A stretch of 64,000 nt of DNA from Brevinema andersonii (GTDB lineage: Bacteria > Spirochaetota > Brevinematia > Brevinematales > Brevinemataceae): positions 1 through 64,000 of the forward strand of contig NZ_FOKY01000001.1 of NCBI RefSeq assembly GCF_900112165.1, read 5' to 3'. This document shows positions 63,681-64,000 of this stretch, in pieces. The translations under genes were made by a program, and so were the position numbers. Numbering within the stretch: the first letter of the stretch is position 1; every line of letters starts with the position of its first letter. Below the pieces are notes generated by a model. It worked only from the letters and a program-made list of their open reading frames with translations. It ran no database searches and was not told where the DNA came from.

Positions 63681-63934
63681 ATTGATTTCTCCCTAATATT
63701 AATGGTTACAAATTATACATCATATTAATTTATATGTCAAGACACTACTAATTAACTAGCATTTGTTTATAGACAAACTCATCTTTACTCTTGTTAAAGA
63801 AAGTTACATTTTGTTTTTATCACCTAATTATTACTAAAAATATTACATTTTGAGTTTCTCCCAACATATTTTTGTAATTCTGAATATCATTTAATTCTTT
63901 GAATATGATAGTAAATTGAAAAAAATTTTCTTAA
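63681..63934. other. intergenic region without recognisable content
   Basis: About 250 bases of AT-rich sequence between two promoters facing away from each other. No gene, repeat or RNA is seen. Confidence 0.5.
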
Positions 63935-63963
63935 TTGACATAAATTAAGAAAAATGTTAAAAT
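63935..63963 (+). promoter_or_regulatory. promoter reading out of the window
   Basis: TTGACA (63935-63940), 17 bases and TAAAAT (63958-63963). Its gene lies beyond position 64000. Confidence 0.7.
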
Positions 63964-64000
63964 ATTGTGCTCATATTTACTGTATTGAGATAAGTTATTA

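Noticed and set aside
1-64000. CRISPR arrays, insertion sequences, prophage genes and rRNA operons.
   Set aside because: No regularly spaced repeats, transposase or integrase motifs, phage structural genes or rRNA signatures were seen.

Overview
The window is AT-rich and densely packed, with short intergenic gaps, many 4-base start/stop overlaps and strong Shine-Dalgarno sites. The content suggests a motile, host-associated, diderm bacterium, most likely a spirochaete. The main reason is the cheA-cheW-cheX-cheY block (13348-17283), an arrangement characteristic of spirochaetes. Lipoproteins, periplasmic ankyrin proteins, a DUF368 polyprenyl-phosphate transporter and a HydF hydrogenase maturase fit that picture. 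A lineage such as Brevinema is a guess; no rRNA gene is present to settle it.

Layout. 1-6247: tRNA-Ser, galM, a dicarboxylate/amino-acid symporter, an SsuABC-like importer and hydF. 6264-9551: fabD, fabZ, an RNase H-like protein and class II aldolase. 9653-11032: a perfect promoter, a structured leader and a decayed membrane-protein gene. 11097-13274: three exported proteins of unknown function. 13311-20132: a full chemotaxis operon (unknown gene, cheR, cheB, cheA, cheW, cheX, cheY). 20191-23872: phosphohexomutase and two membrane proteins. 24000-29943: WalJ-like hydrolase, queH, DUF368, tRNA-dihydrouridine synthase, a PseG-like/methyltransferase gene cut by an in-frame TAG, and tsaD. 30269-33489: tRNA-Gly, two exported ankyrin proteins and an exported protein. 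33637-39437: rsmA, a SurA-like protein, a glycosylase and clpB. 39438-42149: rnhB and the rplS-trmD-rimM-rpsP operon. 42194-45810: mutY, a TPR protein and an HD protein. 45970-48237: ahpC with a split AhpF. 48318-51871: SbcD-like nuclease, a short uvrC and cutC. 51902-53749: a decaying region with a GT42 sialyltransferase relic. 53826-57208: rpsI, rplM, copA and a CAT-anticodon tRNA. 57287-58967: an outer-membrane-protein pseudogene and a sugar epimerase. 59064-63680: a carnitine module and a GT80 sialyltransferase.

Two themes stand out. First, a BCCT transporter, an unannotated 38-residue membrane protein and a eukaryotic-type carnitine acyltransferase form one operon (59064-62501). This suggests uptake of host carnitine and its acylation. 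Second, there are traces of sialic/nonulosonic-acid surface chemistry: an almost intact GT80 sialyltransferase whose natural start lies behind an A11 tract and is one base out of frame, a GT42 sialyltransferase pseudogene with a C14 tract, and the PseG-like gene interrupted by TAG. The surface-glycan genes look phase-variable or in decay, while housekeeping genes are intact.
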